From Nitrosomonas sp. (GTDB taxonomy: Bacteria; Pseudomonadota; Gammaproteobacteria; Burkholderiales; Nitrosomonadaceae), in assembly GCF_024282095.1 (NCBI RefSeq), contig NZ_JAMWZS010000005.1, positions 29,051-93,050 of the forward strand: 64,000 bases of DNA. The letters run 5' to 3'. Shown in pieces: positions 37,519 through 48,549 of the stretch (positions within the stretch are counted from its first letter, which is position 1; each line of letters begins with the position of its first letter). Below the pieces are notes generated by a model that worked only from the letters and a program-made list of their open reading frames with translations, ran no database searches and had not been told where the DNA came from. The translations under genes and the position numbers were made by a program.

Positions 37519-38702
37519 AAACTATCCGCCAAATAACTATACTCGGATCTACCGGTAGTATTGGAGAAAGCACACTGGATGTCATCGCGCGTCACCCTGA
37601 TCGTTTCCAGGCTTTTGCACTGACTGCCAACAATAGTGTTGAAAAGATGCTGTCGCAATGCCAACGTTTCCGACCACGCTATGCGGTAATGTTAAACGCG
37701 GACAGTGCTGAACAATTGACTCAAGCAATACAAACAGCCGGAATCGATACCGAAGTCTTATCAGGCATTGAATCACTAGAAAAAGTAGCCTCCCTGCCAG
37801 AAGTAGATGCTGTCATGGCAGCCATTGTAGGCGCTGCGGGTATTCGTCCGACGTTTGCGGCAGCTCGTTCAGGAAAACTGGTGTTACTCGCCAATAAAGA
37901 AACGTTGGTTATGGCTGGACGGATTTTCATGGATCTGGTCAAGCAAAACAATGCCACGTTGCTACCGATCGATAGCGAACATAACGCGATCTATCAATCA
38001 TTGCCGCATCACTTTAATGGTAACTTAGCTGCAGCAGGCATCAGTCGTATACTGCTTACCGCTTCGGGCGGGCCATTCCGATGCGCCCCTTTAGCTTCCT
38101 TAGAGAAAGTAACGCCTGAGCAGGCTTGCGCGCACCCCAATTGGGACATGGGCCAGAAAATTTCAGTGGATTCAGCCACCATGATGAATAAAGGCTTGGA
38201 AGTTATTGAAGCGCATTGGCTGTTTGATGCAGCGCCGGATAAAATCCAGGTGGTCATTCATCCACAGAGTGTGATTCACTCGATGGTTGCCTATGTCGAT
38301 GGCTCGGTCATCGCGCAGCTTGGTAACCCTGATATGCGTACACCGATTGCGCATGCCATGGGCTATCCGGATAGAATTGAAAGTGGGGTACCCGCTTTAG
38401 ATATGTTCAAAGTTGCTCATCTTGATTTTGAAGCGCCTGACTTTAATAGGTTCCCATGTCTAGGATTAGCCTATCAAGCACTTGCCACGGGTGGAAACAT
38501 GCCCGCAGTGCTGAATGCCGCCAATGAGGTCGCCGTGGAATCTTTTCTTAAAAAGCGCATGGCATTTACAGCGATCCCAACTATGATTGCGCATGTTATG
38601 CAAACAATACAACGGGAAGAGATGACTACGCTGGATGATGTGCTAAGAACAGACGCGTTAGCTCGTGACAAGGCGCAAGAGTGGCTTGCAAATCTGCAAT
38701 AG
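37515..38702 (+). CDS. dxr: 1-deoxy-D-xylulose-5-phosphate reductoisomerase
   Basis: Second step of the MEP isoprenoid pathway, 395 residues. NADPH-binding [16 protein letters not shown] at the start, metal/substrate region [13 protein letters not shown], flexible loop ASGGPF, and [23 protein letters not shown] 37515 overlaps cdsA's stop (ATGA), so the two are coupled. Confidence 0.97.
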   Translation: MKTIRQITILGSTGSIGESTLDVIARHPDRFQAFALTANNSVEKMLSQCQRFRPRYAVMLNADSAEQLTQAIQTAGIDTEVLSGIESLEKVASLPEVDAVMAAIVGAAGIRPTFAAARSGKLVLLANKETLVMAGRIFMDLVKQNNATLLPIDSEHNAIYQSLPHHFNGNLAAAGISRILLTASGGPFRCAPLASLEKVTPEQACAHPNWDMGQKISVDSATMMNKGLEVIEAHWLFDAAPDKIQVVIHPQSVIHSMVAYVDGSVIAQLGNPDMRTPIAHAMGYPDRIESGVPALDMFKVAHLDFEAPDFNRFPCLGLAYQALATGGNMPAVLNAANEVAVESFLKKRMAFTAIPTMIAHVMQTIQREEMTTLDDVLRTDALARDKAQEWLANLQ

Positions 38703-38849
38703 ATGATGCGAGAAAACTTGTTGATAATGAAGATGGATTCAATTTTCCTTAATTAATGATAGTATCTGCCTTGCATTCACTCAATGAAGCCATGAAATAA
38801 TCAGCATCATGCAGCAATACACCTTCTCGGACGCGCACAATAACTTGAC

Positions 38850-40217
38850 ATGTCAATAACTTATACAATCATTTCTTTCATTGTCGCCTTAGGCGTCCTG
38901 ATTACATTTCATGAATTTGGTCATTATCTGATAGCCCGCTGGAATGGCGTCAAAGTATTGCGATTTTGCATTGGATTCGGTCAACCCATTTTTCGTAAAC
39001 GCTGGGGAAAAGATCAAACAGAGTGGGTGATTGCAGCAATCCCACTGGGCGGTTACGTCAAAATGCTGGATGAGAACGAAGGAAAAGTAGCTCCCGAAGA
39101 TTTACCTCGTGCGTTTAATCGTCAACCGGTTGCGCGTCGCTTTGCCATCGTTGCGGCCGGCCCGATAGCCAACTTTCTGTTAGCTATCGCGCTATATTGG
39201 CTACTATTTATACTGGGTGTTAATGGTATGAAACCAGTATTGGGGCCAGTTGAACCGGCCACACCTGCTGCCTATGCAAAATTTGAAGCGGGTGAAACCA
39301 TTGTCAGTATCGAGAATGAAGCGGTCGCCAGCTGGCAGGATGCCCGCTGGACTTTATTACGATACGCAATTGATCAATCGGCGAACGTCAAAGTACAAAC
39401 CGTCAATAACAATGGCGAGATCAATTGGCGACATTTAGACCTGAGTCATATTGATCCCGATAAATTGAATGAAAATTTGCTTGGACTTATCGGATTAAAT
39501 AGTTATCAGCCCACGATCAAGCCTGTTATTGCTGAAGTAGTTCCTGATGGCGTTGGTTATCATGCCGGCTTGTTAGCAGGGGATGAAATTTTAGCCGTCA
39601 ATAATATCGAAATCGAAACCTGGATGACGCTGGTGCAAGAAATACGCGCCAATCCAGGACGCACTCTGGAGTTGGAAATTTTACGTGACAATCAAGTGAT
39701 CATGCTGGCCATCACACCCGAGACAGCCACAGAAAATGGCAAGCAAATCGGCAAGATCGGCATAGCACCTGTTATCAATCAGGCTGAATTCCAAGAATTA
39801 ATGATCACCGTCAGTTATCCGCCCGGTAAAGCGATTCAGAAAGCCGTTGAGAAGACTTGGGAAACAACCATCCTGACATTACAAATGCTATCTAAAATGA
39901 TCACGGGGGATGTGTCCTGGAAAAATGTCAGCGGCCCCATCTCAATTGCTGACTATGCTGGCCAATCTGCACAAATGGGATTGGTATCCTATTTGGCATT
40001 TCTTGCTTTAATCAGCGTCAGCATCGGTGTGCTGAATCTGCTACCCATCCCCATTCTTGACGGCGGACATTTAATGTATTATTTCATCGAAATGATCAGA
40101 GGGGCTCCGCTTTCTGACAAGATTATGCTGATTGGCCAGAAGATCGGTCTGACGATGTTGCTTACACTGATGGTTTTTGCCATATATAACGATATTAATC
40201 GGCTTATCACTGGTTAG
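38850..40217 (+). CDS. rseP: Site-2 protease RseP
   Basis: Intramembrane zinc protease that cleaves the anti-sigma factor RseA and signal-peptide remnants. HEFGH in the first membrane helix, a second motif PIPILDGGHLMYY, and two PDZ domains between them. 455 residues, four membrane helices. No ribosome site is obvious at ATG 38850. 148 bp after dxr and 3 bp before bamA. Confidence 0.95.
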   Translation: MSITYTIISFIVALGVLITFHEFGHYLIARWNGVKVLRFCIGFGQPIFRKRWGKDQTEWVIAAIPLGGYVKMLDENEGKVAPEDLPRAFNRQPVARRFAIVAAGPIANFLLAIALYWLLFILGVNGMKPVLGPVEPATPAAYAKFEAGETIVSIENEAVASWQDARWTLLRYAIDQSANVKVQTVNNNGEINWRHLDLSHIDPDKLNENLLGLIGLNSYQPTIKPVIAEVVPDGVGYHAGLLAGDEILAVNNIEIETWMTLVQEIRANPGRTLELEILRDNQVIMLAITPETATENGKQIGKIGIAPVINQAEFQELMITVSYPPGKAIQKAVEKTWETTILTLQMLSKMITGDVSWKNVSGPISIADYAGQSAQMGLVSYLAFLALISVSIGVLNLLPIPILDGGHLMYYFIEMIRGAPLSDKIMLIGQKIGLTMLLTLMVFAIYNDINRLITG

Positions 40218-40220
40218 ATA

Positions 40221-42539
40221 ATGAAATTCAAGTATTTTGTTGCACTGGCTGGCTTCTTCTTTGCTATCTCATGCTGGGCAAGTGAATCCTTCGTAGTTAA
40301 AGATATTCGCGTTGAAGGTATACAACGCACTGAAGCCGGTACTATTTTCAGTTATCTCCCGATTAAAGTCGGCGATACGCTGGATGAAGCAAAAGCAACA
40401 GAAGCCATCAAGGCACTCTATGCAACAGGCTTCTTCAAAGATGTCAGATTAAAATCTGAAAACGGTGTGTTAATCGTAGAAGTCGATGAACGGCCGGCTA
40501 TCGCGCAAATCAGCATCAACGGCGCAAAAGAGTTTGAAAAAGATAAGCTTGTTGAAGGCCTAAAACAGGCGGGCATATCGGAATCCAGAATTTTCAGCCG
40601 CTCACTTTTGGAACGCGCCGAGCAAGAACTAAAGCGCCAATATATCAGCCGCGGCAAATATGCCGTCAAAATCACCACCACGACTACACCGTTAGAACGT
40701 AATCGCATCGGCATTAATTTTGATATTAATGAAGGCCGGACCGCCCGCATCAAAAAAATAAATTTTGTCGGTAATGAGAAATTCAAAGACAGCGAGTTAC
40801 GTGGCCTGCTTGTTCTCAGGAAACCCGATTTATTGAGCTGGTTTACCAAAAATGACCAATATTCAAAACAGAAATTAGCCGCCGATTTAGAAACACTACG
40901 TTCCCATTATCTTGATCGCGGTTATCTGGAATTCAACATTGAATCCACGCAAGTGTCCATAACACCCGATATGCGTGATATTTACATCACCATCAATGTT
41001 ACTGAGGGGGCTCAGTATAAAGTCTCTGATATCAAAGTGGCTGGCGAGCTCCTGATACCGGAAGAAGAAATTCGCAAATTGATATTGTTTAAGGCTGGAC
41101 AAGTATTTGCACGCCAGAAATTGACGGAATCCATTAAATTAATCACAGATCGTTTAGGCGACGATGGTTATGCATTTGCCAATGTCAATGCGTCACCGGA
41201 ACTGGATTATGAAAACCGGCAAGCAGCCTTCACATTTTTTATTGATCCGGGGCGGCGTGTATACGTACGGCGTATCAACATATCGGGCAATGATCGTACA
41301 CGCGATGAAGTGATACGCCGCGAGTTTCGTCAAATGGAAGGCGCCTGGCATTCCACGAAAAATATTAATCTTTCCAAGCAACGCGTTGATAGGCTGGCTT
41401 TCTTTAACAGCGTGAATGTGGAAACGCCTGCTGTCCCTAACAAAACTGATCAGGTTGATATCAATGTCAAGGTAGAAGAAAGGCCCACCGGGTCTATTAT
41501 GTTTGGTGCCGGTTACTCGGATCGCCAGGGACTGATCCTGAACGGTTCAATTTCTCAGAACAATATTTTCGGCACTGGTAATTTCTTTAGTCTTGATGTC
41601 AATACCGGCGCAATCAATAAAACCTATGCCGCATCATTTACTAATCCCTATTTTACAGTGAACGGGGTAAGTCTTGGATTTGATGTCTACAAGCGCGACG
41701 TAGACACACGACCATTAACCCGGTTTGGCGAGTTTAAAACCGAAACGGTAGGTGCGGGAATACGGTTAGGTATACCGATCGCAGAAAATGATATTGTATC
41801 GATCGGCTTGGCGGCAGAGAACACGCAATTGGGTATTTTCACGAATAGCCCGCCACGCTACAAAGATTTCGTTGAAGAATTTGGTACGTCGACCAACAAT
41901 TTCCCACTCACGATCAGTTGGGCACGTGATCGCCGCGATAGTGCAATTTGGACAACTTCCGGAACAACGCATCGATTGTTTGGTGAAGTCAGCGCACCGG
42001 GTGGAGATTTAAATTACTATAAAGTGAGTTACCATCAAAAATGGTTTTATCCCATTACCGATAACCTGACCTTGATGGTGAATGGAGAAGTTGGTTACGG
42101 CGATGGCTATACAGGAAAATCGCTACCTTTTTTCAAAAACTTTTTTGCTGGGGGTAATAACTCCGTCAGGGGTTATGACTTAAATTCTCTGGGCCCTCGT
42201 GATACGGTTATCCCCAATATCCCCGGTGGTTCCTCTGCGATTAACTCAAGATTATTTGCAGTAGGTGCCAGTAAACGTGTTGTTGGTAATATAGAACTGA
42301 TGTATCCCGTACCCTTTATGAAAGATGATCGATCGTTGCGTTTGAGTGCATTTCTGGATGGCGGTACGACATTTAACAATTTCAATGAGCTTAACAATTT
42401 CATACGTTACTCCGCTGGGATTGCGCTTACCTGGGTATCGCCGATGGGACCGCTGAAAGTCAGTCTTGCAGAACCACTCAACGACATACCTGCTGACAAT
42501 TTGCAAAGATTCCAATTTATGTTCGGCCAACAATTCTAA
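40221..42539 (+). CDS. bamA: Outer-membrane assembly factor BamA
   Basis: Essential core of the BAM complex, 772 residues. Signal peptide (MKFKYFVALAGFFFAISCWA), five POTRA domains (SFVVKDIRVEGIQRTEAGTI marks the first), then a 16-strand barrel with FGAGYSDRQG, the VRGYDLNSLGPRD loop of the Omp85 family, and a terminal FMFGQQF. Follows rseP directly. Confidence 0.97.
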   Translation: MKFKYFVALAGFFFAISCWASESFVVKDIRVEGIQRTEAGTIFSYLPIKVGDTLDEAKATEAIKALYATGFFKDVRLKSENGVLIVEVDERPAIAQISINGAKEFEKDKLVEGLKQAGISESRIFSRSLLERAEQELKRQYISRGKYAVKITTTTTPLERNRIGINFDINEGRTARIKKINFVGNEKFKDSELRGLLVLRKPDLLSWFTKNDQYSKQKLAADLETLRSHYLDRGYLEFNIESTQVSITPDMRDIYITINVTEGAQYKVSDIKVAGELLIPEEEIRKLILFKAGQVFARQKLTESIKLITDRLGDDGYAFANVNASPELDYENRQAAFTFFIDPGRRVYVRRINISGNDRTRDEVIRREFRQMEGAWHSTKNINLSKQRVDRLAFFNSVNVETPAVPNKTDQVDINVKVEERPTGSIMFGAGYSDRQGLILNGSISQNNIFGTGNFFSLDVNTGAINKTYAASFTNPYFTVNGVSLGFDVYKRDVDTRPLTRFGEFKTETVGAGIRLGIPIAENDIVSIGLAAENTQLGIFTNSPPRYKDFVEEFGTSTNNFPLTISWARDRRDSAIWTTSGTTHRLFGEVSAPGGDLNYYKVSYHQKWFYPITDNLTLMVNGEVGYGDGYTGKSLPFFKNFFAGGNNSVRGYDLNSLGPRDTVIPNIPGGSSAINSRLFAVGASKRVVGNIELMYPVPFMKDDRSLRLSAFLDGGTTFNNFNELNNFIRYSAGIALTWVSPMGPLKVSLAEPLNDIPADNLQRFQFMFGQQF

Positions 42540-42560
42540 ATTCAGTTGAGATCCTGTCAG

Positions 42561-43103
42561 GTGAAAATACCGAAAAAAATCAATCGATGGTGGTGCCATA
42601 TGATGATAGTCCTTATCATCATGGCTTTCGCCAGTGGATTGGCTGGCGGTATTGCGTTTGCCGGCGATATCAAAATTGGTGTGGTAAATACCGAAAAAAT
42701 TTTGCGAGAATCTTTGCCGGCGATACAAGCACAGAAAAAAATTGAACAGGAATTTGTGCCGCGTGACGAAGATATCAAAAAAATTGCTGTACAAGCTAAG
42801 ACACTTCAAGACAAGCTTGAGAAAAACGGCATGACCATGGAAGAAACTGAACGGCGTCACTTAGAAAGAAATCTGGCCAATCTTAGTCGGGAATATCAAC
42901 GCGCACAAAAACAAATGCGAGAAGATCTCAGCGTGCGTCAGAACGAGGAATACGGCATCATTCTGGAACGCACCAATCGGGCGATCAGTAAAATCGCCGA
43001 AGCAGAAAAGTATGATCTGATTTTGCAACTGCAAGACTCTGTTTATAGAAGCCATCGCATTGATATTACAGACCAGGTCATTAAAGCACTCGATAGTGAA
43101 TAA
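42561..43103 (+). CDS. skp: Periplasmic chaperone Skp/OmpH
   Basis: Chaperone that carries unfolded outer-membrane proteins to BAM. Signal peptide with positive start (KIPKKINRWW) and a hydrophobic core cleaved after IAFA, then DIKIGVVNTEKILRESLPAI and a long coiled-coil arm with many Lys/Glu. The start is uncertain: GTG 42561 gives the best signal peptide; TTG 42546 and ATG 42600 are in frame. 22 bp after bamA. Confidence 0.9.
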   Translation: MKIPKKINRWWCHMMIVLIIMAFASGLAGGIAFAGDIKIGVVNTEKILRESLPAIQAQKKIEQEFVPRDEDIKKIAVQAKTLQDKLEKNGMTMEETERRHLERNLANLSREYQRAQKQMREDLSVRQNEEYGIILERTNRAISKIAEAEKYDLILQLQDSVYRSHRIDITDQVIKALDSE

Positions 43104-43164
43104 CCCATCATTTATGGAACCCAGCCGTCTATTAAGATGGATATTGCGTTAAAAGGAAAACAAT

Positions 43165-43608
43165 ATGAGCACCATGAATATTCACGAAATCCTGAAATAT
43201 CTTCCGCATCGATATCCACTGTTATTGGTGGATAGAGTGATCTCTTTCGAGGCGGGCAAGGATATCGTTGCGCTAAAAAATGTCTCTATCAATGAACCCT
43301 TCTTTTCAGGACATTTCCCGCATTATCCTGTCATGCCCGGCGTTTTGATTGTAGAAGCATTAGCGCAAGCTGCCGCCATTCTGACACTTAGAACAGAAGA
43401 CACGACCAATACGGACGACAGAGTTTATTACTTTGTAGGCATTGATGGCGTTCGCTTTAAAAAACCCGTTATGGCCGGCGATCAGTTAATACTCAAGGTA
43501 GCCATCGAACGGCAAATAAAAGGCTTATGGAAGTATTCGGCGCGCGCTGAAGTCGATGGACAGCTCGTCACTGAAGCCAAACTGATGTGTACCTCGAGAA
43601 ATATATAA
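43165..43608 (+). CDS. fabZ: 3-hydroxyacyl-ACP dehydratase FabZ
   Basis: Fatty-acid-synthesis dehydratase, 147 residues. [13 protein letters not shown] at the start, the catalytic histidine in [16 protein letters not shown] and glutamate in IVEALAQAA. Ribosome site AAAGGA before ATG 43165. In most proteobacteria lpxD precedes and lpxA/lpxB follow it; here it lies directly between skp and rnhB. Confidence 0.96.
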   Translation: MSTMNIHEILKYLPHRYPLLLVDRVISFEAGKDIVALKNVSINEPFFSGHFPHYPVMPGVLIVEALAQAAAILTLRTEDTTNTDDRVYYFVGIDGVRFKKPVMAGDQLILKVAIERQIKGLWKYSARAEVDGQLVTEAKLMCTSRNI

Positions 43609-43643
43609 TACTTAACCACCCCCGGCTGTTATAGCTGCCGCGA

Positions 43644-44303
43644 ATGGAAAATCCAGGAATCGAAACAACTGGTACCAATACGTTGATTTGCGGTACCGAC
43701 GAGGCTGGCAGAGGACCATTGGCCGGACCTGTTTTTGCAGCATGCGTTGTGTTGGATGCCGACTACAAAATAGACGGACTGGCTGACTCTAAGACATTGA
43801 GCGAAAAAAAGCGTAATGCGCTGGCGATCACGATCAAAACATATGCTAAAGCATGGGCAATCGCTTCTGCTTCGGTACAAGAAATTGATCAGCTCAATAT
43901 TCTACAAGCAAGCTTGCTTGCCATGAAACGCGCTGTCGAAAGCTTACCCTTCACACCGCATCTGGTATGGGTCGATGGCAATCAAAGTCCACGCCTGAAA
44001 TGCCCGGTACGCACCATCATACGAGGTGATAGCCTAATACCCGAAATCTCAGCCGCCTCGATCCTTGCCAAAACAGCGCGGGACGCAGAAATGCAAAGAC
44101 TGCATCAATGTTTCCCATTATATGGATTTGATCAGCACAAAGGATACCCCACCAAACAGCATTTGGCCGCGCTACAACAACACGGTGCCAGCGAGGTACA
44201 CCGGCAAAGTTTTGCGCCGGTCAGGAAAAGCGTATTGTCCCGTAATACGCTCACACAAGCAGCAGTATCAAACGCTGGTAACCCGGATTTGCTTAGCCAA
44301 TAA
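43644..44303 (+). CDS. rnhB: Ribonuclease HII
   Basis: Removes RNA (including single ribonucleotides) from DNA hybrids. [18 protein letters not shown] holds two active-site acids; [20 protein letters not shown] and [11 protein letters not shown] follow. 219 residues with a slightly long C-terminal tail. 35 bp after fabZ. Confidence 0.95.
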   Translation: MENPGIETTGTNTLICGTDEAGRGPLAGPVFAACVVLDADYKIDGLADSKTLSEKKRNALAITIKTYAKAWAIASASVQEIDQLNILQASLLAMKRAVESLPFTPHLVWVDGNQSPRLKCPVRTIIRGDSLIPEISAASILAKTARDAEMQRLHQCFPLYGFDQHKGYPTKQHLAALQQHGASEVHRQSFAPVRKSVLSRNTLTQAAVSNAGNPDLLSQ

Positions 44304-44326
44304 CTGAATTCGTCTGACAATGGAAT

Positions 44327-44370
44327 AATAAACAACCCCATGGCAAGCAAGGCCACGGGGATTGTTTATT
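44327..44370 (+). terminator. Long hairpin after rnhB
   Basis: AATAAACAA-CCCC-A-TGGC (44327-44344) pairs with GCCA-C-GGGG-A-TTGTTTATT (about 44353-44370), close to 18 pairs with small mismatches. The T-rich part lies within the descending stem and no separate T-run follows. Probable transcription end of the envelope cluster. Confidence 0.55.
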
Positions 44371-44581
44371 ACCACTACGAAAACAGCATTTGCACTGGAG
44401 GCGCTGTAGCCAAGAAGCAGCAAATAAATTAATTGCAGTGCTGTGGATAGCATTTTCACCGAGCATTTATTTCTCAAAGCAAGGCAAAAATTTGCTTTGT
44501 GCGTATAATGGCGTTTATTCAATTTCATGTAAGTTTTAGACAAACTTTTTGAGTATTAGATTAGATAAGGATAAGCCTGCT

Positions 44582-45067
44582 ATGCGCATCGAAAAAAATA
44601 CCGTGGTCTCTCTCAATTATGAATTGTCAGATGCCACAGGAAACATTCTGGAGAAAACAGATACGCCAATCAGTTACTTGCACGGTGGCTACGGTGGCAT
44701 TTTCCCTTTGGTCGAAGAAGCTCTGCATGAAATGGAAATCGGTTATTCCTGCTCCGTTTCCATGGAACCGGAAGATACTTTTGGTGAATATGATGCCGAA
44801 TTGATCCGCGTAGAACCGCGCAGTTCTTTTCCTGCTAATGTGGCGGTAGGTATGCATTTTGAAGGCGGTGCAGAAGACTCGGATGACGTCATCGTCTACA
44901 AAGTCACCGATGTGACTGACGATAGCGTCATTGTCGATGGCAACCATCCTTTTGCAGGTATGCGGTTGAATTTTTCCTGCACAGTGACGGCAGTTCGCCC
45001 AGCCACGCTGGAAGAAATTACTCATGAACATGTACATGGTGCGCATGGTCACGGTCATGAGCATTAA
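44582..45067 (+). CDS. SlyD-like FKBP-type peptidyl-prolyl isomerase
   Basis: FKBP domain with an inserted chaperone flap (IF domain), 161 residues. MRIEKNTVVSLNYELSDATG, then ISYLHGGYGGIFPLVEEALHEM, the flap around VEPRSSFP, and a C-terminal histidine-rich tail (HEHVHGAHGHGHEH) that can bind nickel or other metals as in SlyD. ATG 44582 is preferred; the TTG at 44549 adds residues not seen in the family. Faces mutS tail to tail. Confidence 0.9.
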   Translation: MRIEKNTVVSLNYELSDATGNILEKTDTPISYLHGGYGGIFPLVEEALHEMEIGYSCSVSMEPEDTFGEYDAELIRVEPRSSFPANVAVGMHFEGGAEDSDDVIVYKVTDVTDDSVIVDGNHPFAGMRLNFSCTVTAVRPATLEEITHEHVHGAHGHGHEH

Positions 45068-45104
45068 CAGAAAACCGGTATCCGGTTGCTCCAAAGATTA
45101 ACGG

Positions 45105-47699
45105 TCATTTTGCAGTATCAACTGCTTTCTTCAATACATAAAGCTGCTCGAGTGCTTGCTTGGGGCTGAGTTCATCCGGTGCAAGGTTTTGCAACATCGC
45201 AATCACCGGATGCGCTTCTACAGTATCTTGTTCCGGCTCAGGAACGGAACTGGAAAACAAGTCCAGTTGCGGTGTTTTCCTTACACTCTCCTGCTCCAGT
45301 TTAATCAGGTGCTTTCTCGCCACTTTAATGACTGACTCGGGAACGCCTGCCAGTGCGGCGACTTGCAAGCCATAACTCTGGCTTGCCGGACCCTCGGCTA
45401 CTTTATGTAGAAAAACAATGCGGTGTTTATACTCCACCGCATCCAAGTGAACATTCTTGATATGTTTAAACTCTTCCGCAAGTTTTGTTAATTCAAAGTA
45501 ATGCGTTGCAAACAATGTAAAGCTGCGGCTTTTGGTCAGCAAATACCGGGCAATTGCAAACGCTAGTGCCAAACCGTCAAAGGTAGAAGTACCGCGCCCG
45601 ACTTCATCCATCAGCACCAGACTATGCGCCGTCGCGTTATGCAATATATTGGCTGTTTCCGTCATTTCCACCATAAACGTCGAACGGCCGCCGGCAAGAT
45701 CATCGGCAGCGCCAATCCGGGTGAAAATCTGATCCAGCACACCGATGCGCACTTGTTTGGCAGACACATAACTGCCGCAGTGAGCCAATAAGGCAATGAG
45801 CGCGATTTGCCGCATGTAGGTGGATTTTCCACCCATGTTGGGACCGGTAATCATCAACATTTGCGGTTTTCCGGTAGGCTCGGCGCCTAACTGAACATCG
45901 TTGGCAACAAAGTTTTCTATCTGGCTCTCCACAACGGGGTGACGACCGGTCTCTATGGTAAAAACATCCTCATCGGATAAATGCGGGGCGGAATAATCAA
46001 GTGCTTGCGCACGTTCCGCCAATGCGCACAGAACATCGATCTCAGCAATGCTCACGGCTATTTTCTGCAGTGCATGGACATACTTTAATAGCGCTTGCAA
46101 TAATCCATCATATAAATATTTTTCCCGCGCCAACGCCCGATCCTGTGCGGATAATGCTTTATCCTCAAAAGCTTTCAGCTCCGGCGTAATGTAGCGTTCA
46201 GCACTTTTTAAAGTTTGTCTGCGCCGGTAATCGTCGGGGATTTTTTCGCTGTGCGCGTGTGTGACTTCGATATAAAAACCATGCACGCGATTATATTCCA
46301 CCTTCAGATTAGGAATACCGGTGCGCTCCTTTTCGCGCATTTCCAGCTGCAACAAGAATTCCCCGCAATTGTTTTGCAACGCACGTAATTCATCGAGTTC
46401 AGCGTCATAACCATCGGCAATCACATTGCCTTCGCGCAGCACCACGCCGGGCTCTTCCAATAAGGATTTAGTCAATAATTCAACCAGCGCAGGTTCGATC
46501 TGCATGGTTTGGATCAATTGACTGATTCTCTCACTGCAACACGCTGCAACGGTCTGGATAATTTCCGGTAATCGTTGCAAACTGTCACGCAAACCCGACA
46601 AATCCCTCGGGCGTGCAGACTTGAGCGCAATGCGCGCGGTAATCCTCTCCACATCGACAATCTGCCGCAACAGGCTGCGCGCGGTCAGATAATGGTTCTG
46701 CTCATTTTCTCCGATCAAAGCTGCAATGCTATCGAGCCGTTTTTGTATGGCTGCACGATCGCGTAATGGATGATGCAGCCAGAATTGCAGCAAACGGCTA
46801 CCCATATTGGTCGAGCACGTGTCCAGTAATGACAACAGCGTGGGTGATCGTTCACCGCGAATGGTTTCAGAAATTTCCAGATTTCGGCGTGTCGCGGCAT
46901 CCATGCGCACATAGATACTCTCCCGCTCAGCTTGCAATGACGTGATATGGAGCGCAGCCGATCCTTGCGTCAGGCGGGTGTATTCCAATAAGGCACCAGC
47001 GGCGCATAGCGCGGTCGATAAATCCTCACAACCAAAACCGGACAAATCATGCGTTGCAAACTGCCGCGTAAGATTATTAACCGCACTATCGTTATCAAAC
47101 TGCCACACAGGTAAGCGCTTTAACGCCCAATTTTTTCCTTGTAGCTCAGTCAGCGTCAACGTTTCAGGTAACAGAATTTCTGCCGGCTGCAATCGCTCCA
47201 GCTCGCTGAGCAGATTTTGAGATGACGTTTCCATCACACGCAATTGCCCAGCCGCCAGATTCAGCCACGCCAACCCCAAAGTCGACTCATGCAAAAACAA
47301 AGCCAATAAAATGCAGTCGCGCTTATCCTCGAGCAATGCCGCATCAGTCAACGTTCCAGGTGTGATGATGCGAATCACTTCACGGGCTACCGGCCCCTTA
47401 CTGGTAGCCGGATCCCCCACCTGCTCACAAATAGCGACGGATTCACCCGCCTTGACCAGTTTTGCCAAATACTGTTCAGCCGCATGATAAGGCACCCCCG
47501 CCATTTTAATCGGCTCCCCGGCAGAAGCGCCGCGCTGCGTTAACGTGATTCCCAACAGTTTTGACGCTTTCTCCGCATCGTCAAAAAACAACTCGTAAAA
47601 ATCCCCCATGCGATAAAACATCAGCATGTCCGAATGCTGCGCCTTAATGCGCAAGTATTGCTGCATCATGGGAGTATGTTGGTCTTTTTGGGTTTTCAT
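45105..47699 (-). CDS. mutS: DNA mismatch repair protein MutS
   Basis: Mismatch-recognition ATPase, 864 residues, full length. N-terminal mismatch-binding [15 protein letters not shown] (Phe-X-Glu), Walker [16 protein letters not shown], Walker [26 protein letters not shown], and a C-terminal helix-loop-helix. ATG 47699. A minus-strand gene lying 144 bp downstream, in map terms, of a defence-type island. Confidence 0.97.
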   Translation of the reverse strand: MKTQKDQHTPMMQQYLRIKAQHSDMLMFYRMGDFYELFFDDAEKASKLLGITLTQRGASAGEPIKMAGVPYHAAEQYLAKLVKAGESVAICEQVGDPATSKGPVAREVIRIITPGTLTDAALLEDKRDCILLALFLHESTLGLAWLNLAAGQLRVMETSSQNLLSELERLQPAEILLPETLTLTELQGKNWALKRLPVWQFDNDSAVNNLTRQFATHDLSGFGCEDLSTALCAAGALLEYTRLTQGSAALHITSLQAERESIYVRMDAATRRNLEISETIRGERSPTLLSLLDTCSTNMGSRLLQFWLHHPLRDRAAIQKRLDSIAALIGENEQNHYLTARSLLRQIVDVERITARIALKSARPRDLSGLRDSLQRLPEIIQTVAACCSERISQLIQTMQIEPALVELLTKSLLEEPGVVLREGNVIADGYDAELDELRALQNNCGEFLLQLEMREKERTGIPNLKVEYNRVHGFYIEVTHAHSEKIPDDYRRRQTLKSAERYITPELKAFEDKALSAQDRALAREKYLYDGLLQALLKYVHALQKIAVSIAEIDVLCALAERAQALDYSAPHLSDEDVFTIETGRHPVVESQIENFVANDVQLGAEPTGKPQMLMITGPNMGGKSTYMRQIALIALLAHCGSYVSAKQVRIGVLDQIFTRIGAADDLAGGRSTFMVEMTETANILHNATAHSLVLMDEVGRGTSTFDGLALAFAIARYLLTKSRSFTLFATHYFELTKLAEEFKHIKNVHLDAVEYKHRIVFLHKVAEGPASQSYGLQVAALAGVPESVIKVARKHLIKLEQESVRKTPQLDLFSSSVPEPEQDTVEAHPVIAMLQNLAPDELSPKQALEQLYVLKKAVDTAK

Positions 47700-47843
47700 C
47701 GGCTCTACAGAAGATTATTGTTGCATTGGAGAAACCAAAATGGCAGATATCAAGCGCTGATTATGGTATAAATTTTAATTGTCCGGAAGTTAGCATTAAT
47801 TAGTGATTGTAAAAGCTATACTAACCAATAGCTTGTTATTGCT

Positions 47844-48218
47844 TTACTTGAGATGGATCGAACCTGTATTCATTTGCTCATAGACTGTGTAAGGCAAAAC
47901 AACGGTATCCAATACTGCTGATAGCGCCAAATCAACAAGCATTAATTCCGGAATCGCCCCTACCCACAATGCCGTACGCGATGGTTTCCCACGTAACACA
48001 CACATATCATAGGAAACACCGCTATAAATTCGCGGTATTATTTCGCAGGGCGACTTCACTTGACTGAGATTACGCCGCGCAACCGCATCATCCCTGACAA
48101 CCGTATTAATTGTTCCACACCCCAACAGCATCAACGCGATTGAGTAAATGAGCGCACTTCTAAACTTACTGTTTATGCGACTGACTCGCAGGAATACCGG
48201 TTTATTGCGTAGCCGCAT
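47844..48218 (-). CDS. YceK/YidQ-family lipoprotein
   Basis: 124 residues from ATG 48218, which has a strong GGGAGG site; an upstream frame start at 48278 is inside the next gene and rejected. Lipobox MLLGC (Cys near residue 33) after a positively charged, long n-region, then the family end pattern LVDLALSAVLDTVVLPYTVY. Function of the family is unknown. It overlaps the nucleotidyltransferase gene by 17 bases. Confidence 0.72.
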   Translation of the reverse strand: MRLRNKPVFLRVSRINSKFRSALIYSIALMLLGCGTINTVVRDDAVARRNLSQVKSPCEIIPRIYSGVSYDMCVLRGKPSRTALWVGAIPELMLVDLALSAVLDTVVLPYTVYEQMNTGSIHLK

Positions 48219-48549
48219 GAACAACACCTCCCTTCGCTCGGGTATAAATCGCCACACCGATACGATCAATATGCGCAATCAGATCGGTATTTTCCAATAG
48301 ATGGTATTGGGATAAATCCACGGTGTAAGGCAGCATTAAATCATCAATCTGATTTTCAATGTGTATGAATTCAGCAAATGGAATTTCATCGCCCTTAATG
48401 GTCAGGTCAATATCGGAGCCCGCTCGATAATTGCCTTTGACCCGCGAACCATAAATTAAAACGGAGTTAATTGCAGGGTGCTGCGCAAAAACACTGTTCA
48501 GTTTGTCCAGCGTCGTGGACGATAAGCCAAATGGACGATCCTGAATCAT
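48202..48549 (-). CDS. MNT-type nucleotidyltransferase (antitoxin of HEPN/MNT pair)
   Basis: Minimal nucleotidyltransferase, 115 residues, with GSRVKGNYRAGSDIDL (the GSX10DXD metal site: GSR..., D-x-D). In known HEPN/MNT modules (HI0073/HI0074, MntA/HepT) this protein AMPylates and neutralises the HEPN RNase. It overlaps the upstream HEPN gene by four bases (ATGA), the usual order of toxin then antitoxin. Confidence 0.85.
   Translation of the reverse strand: MIQDRPFGLSSTTLDKLNSVFAQHPAINSVLIYGSRVKGNYRAGSDIDLTIKGDEIPFAEFIHIENQIDDLMLPYTVDLSQYHLLENTDLIAHIDRIGVAIYTRAKGGVVHAATQ

Noticed and set aside
42252-42860. 202-codon open frame antisense to bamA/skp
   Set aside because: Overlaps two certain genes on the opposite strand and its translation shows no domain pattern.
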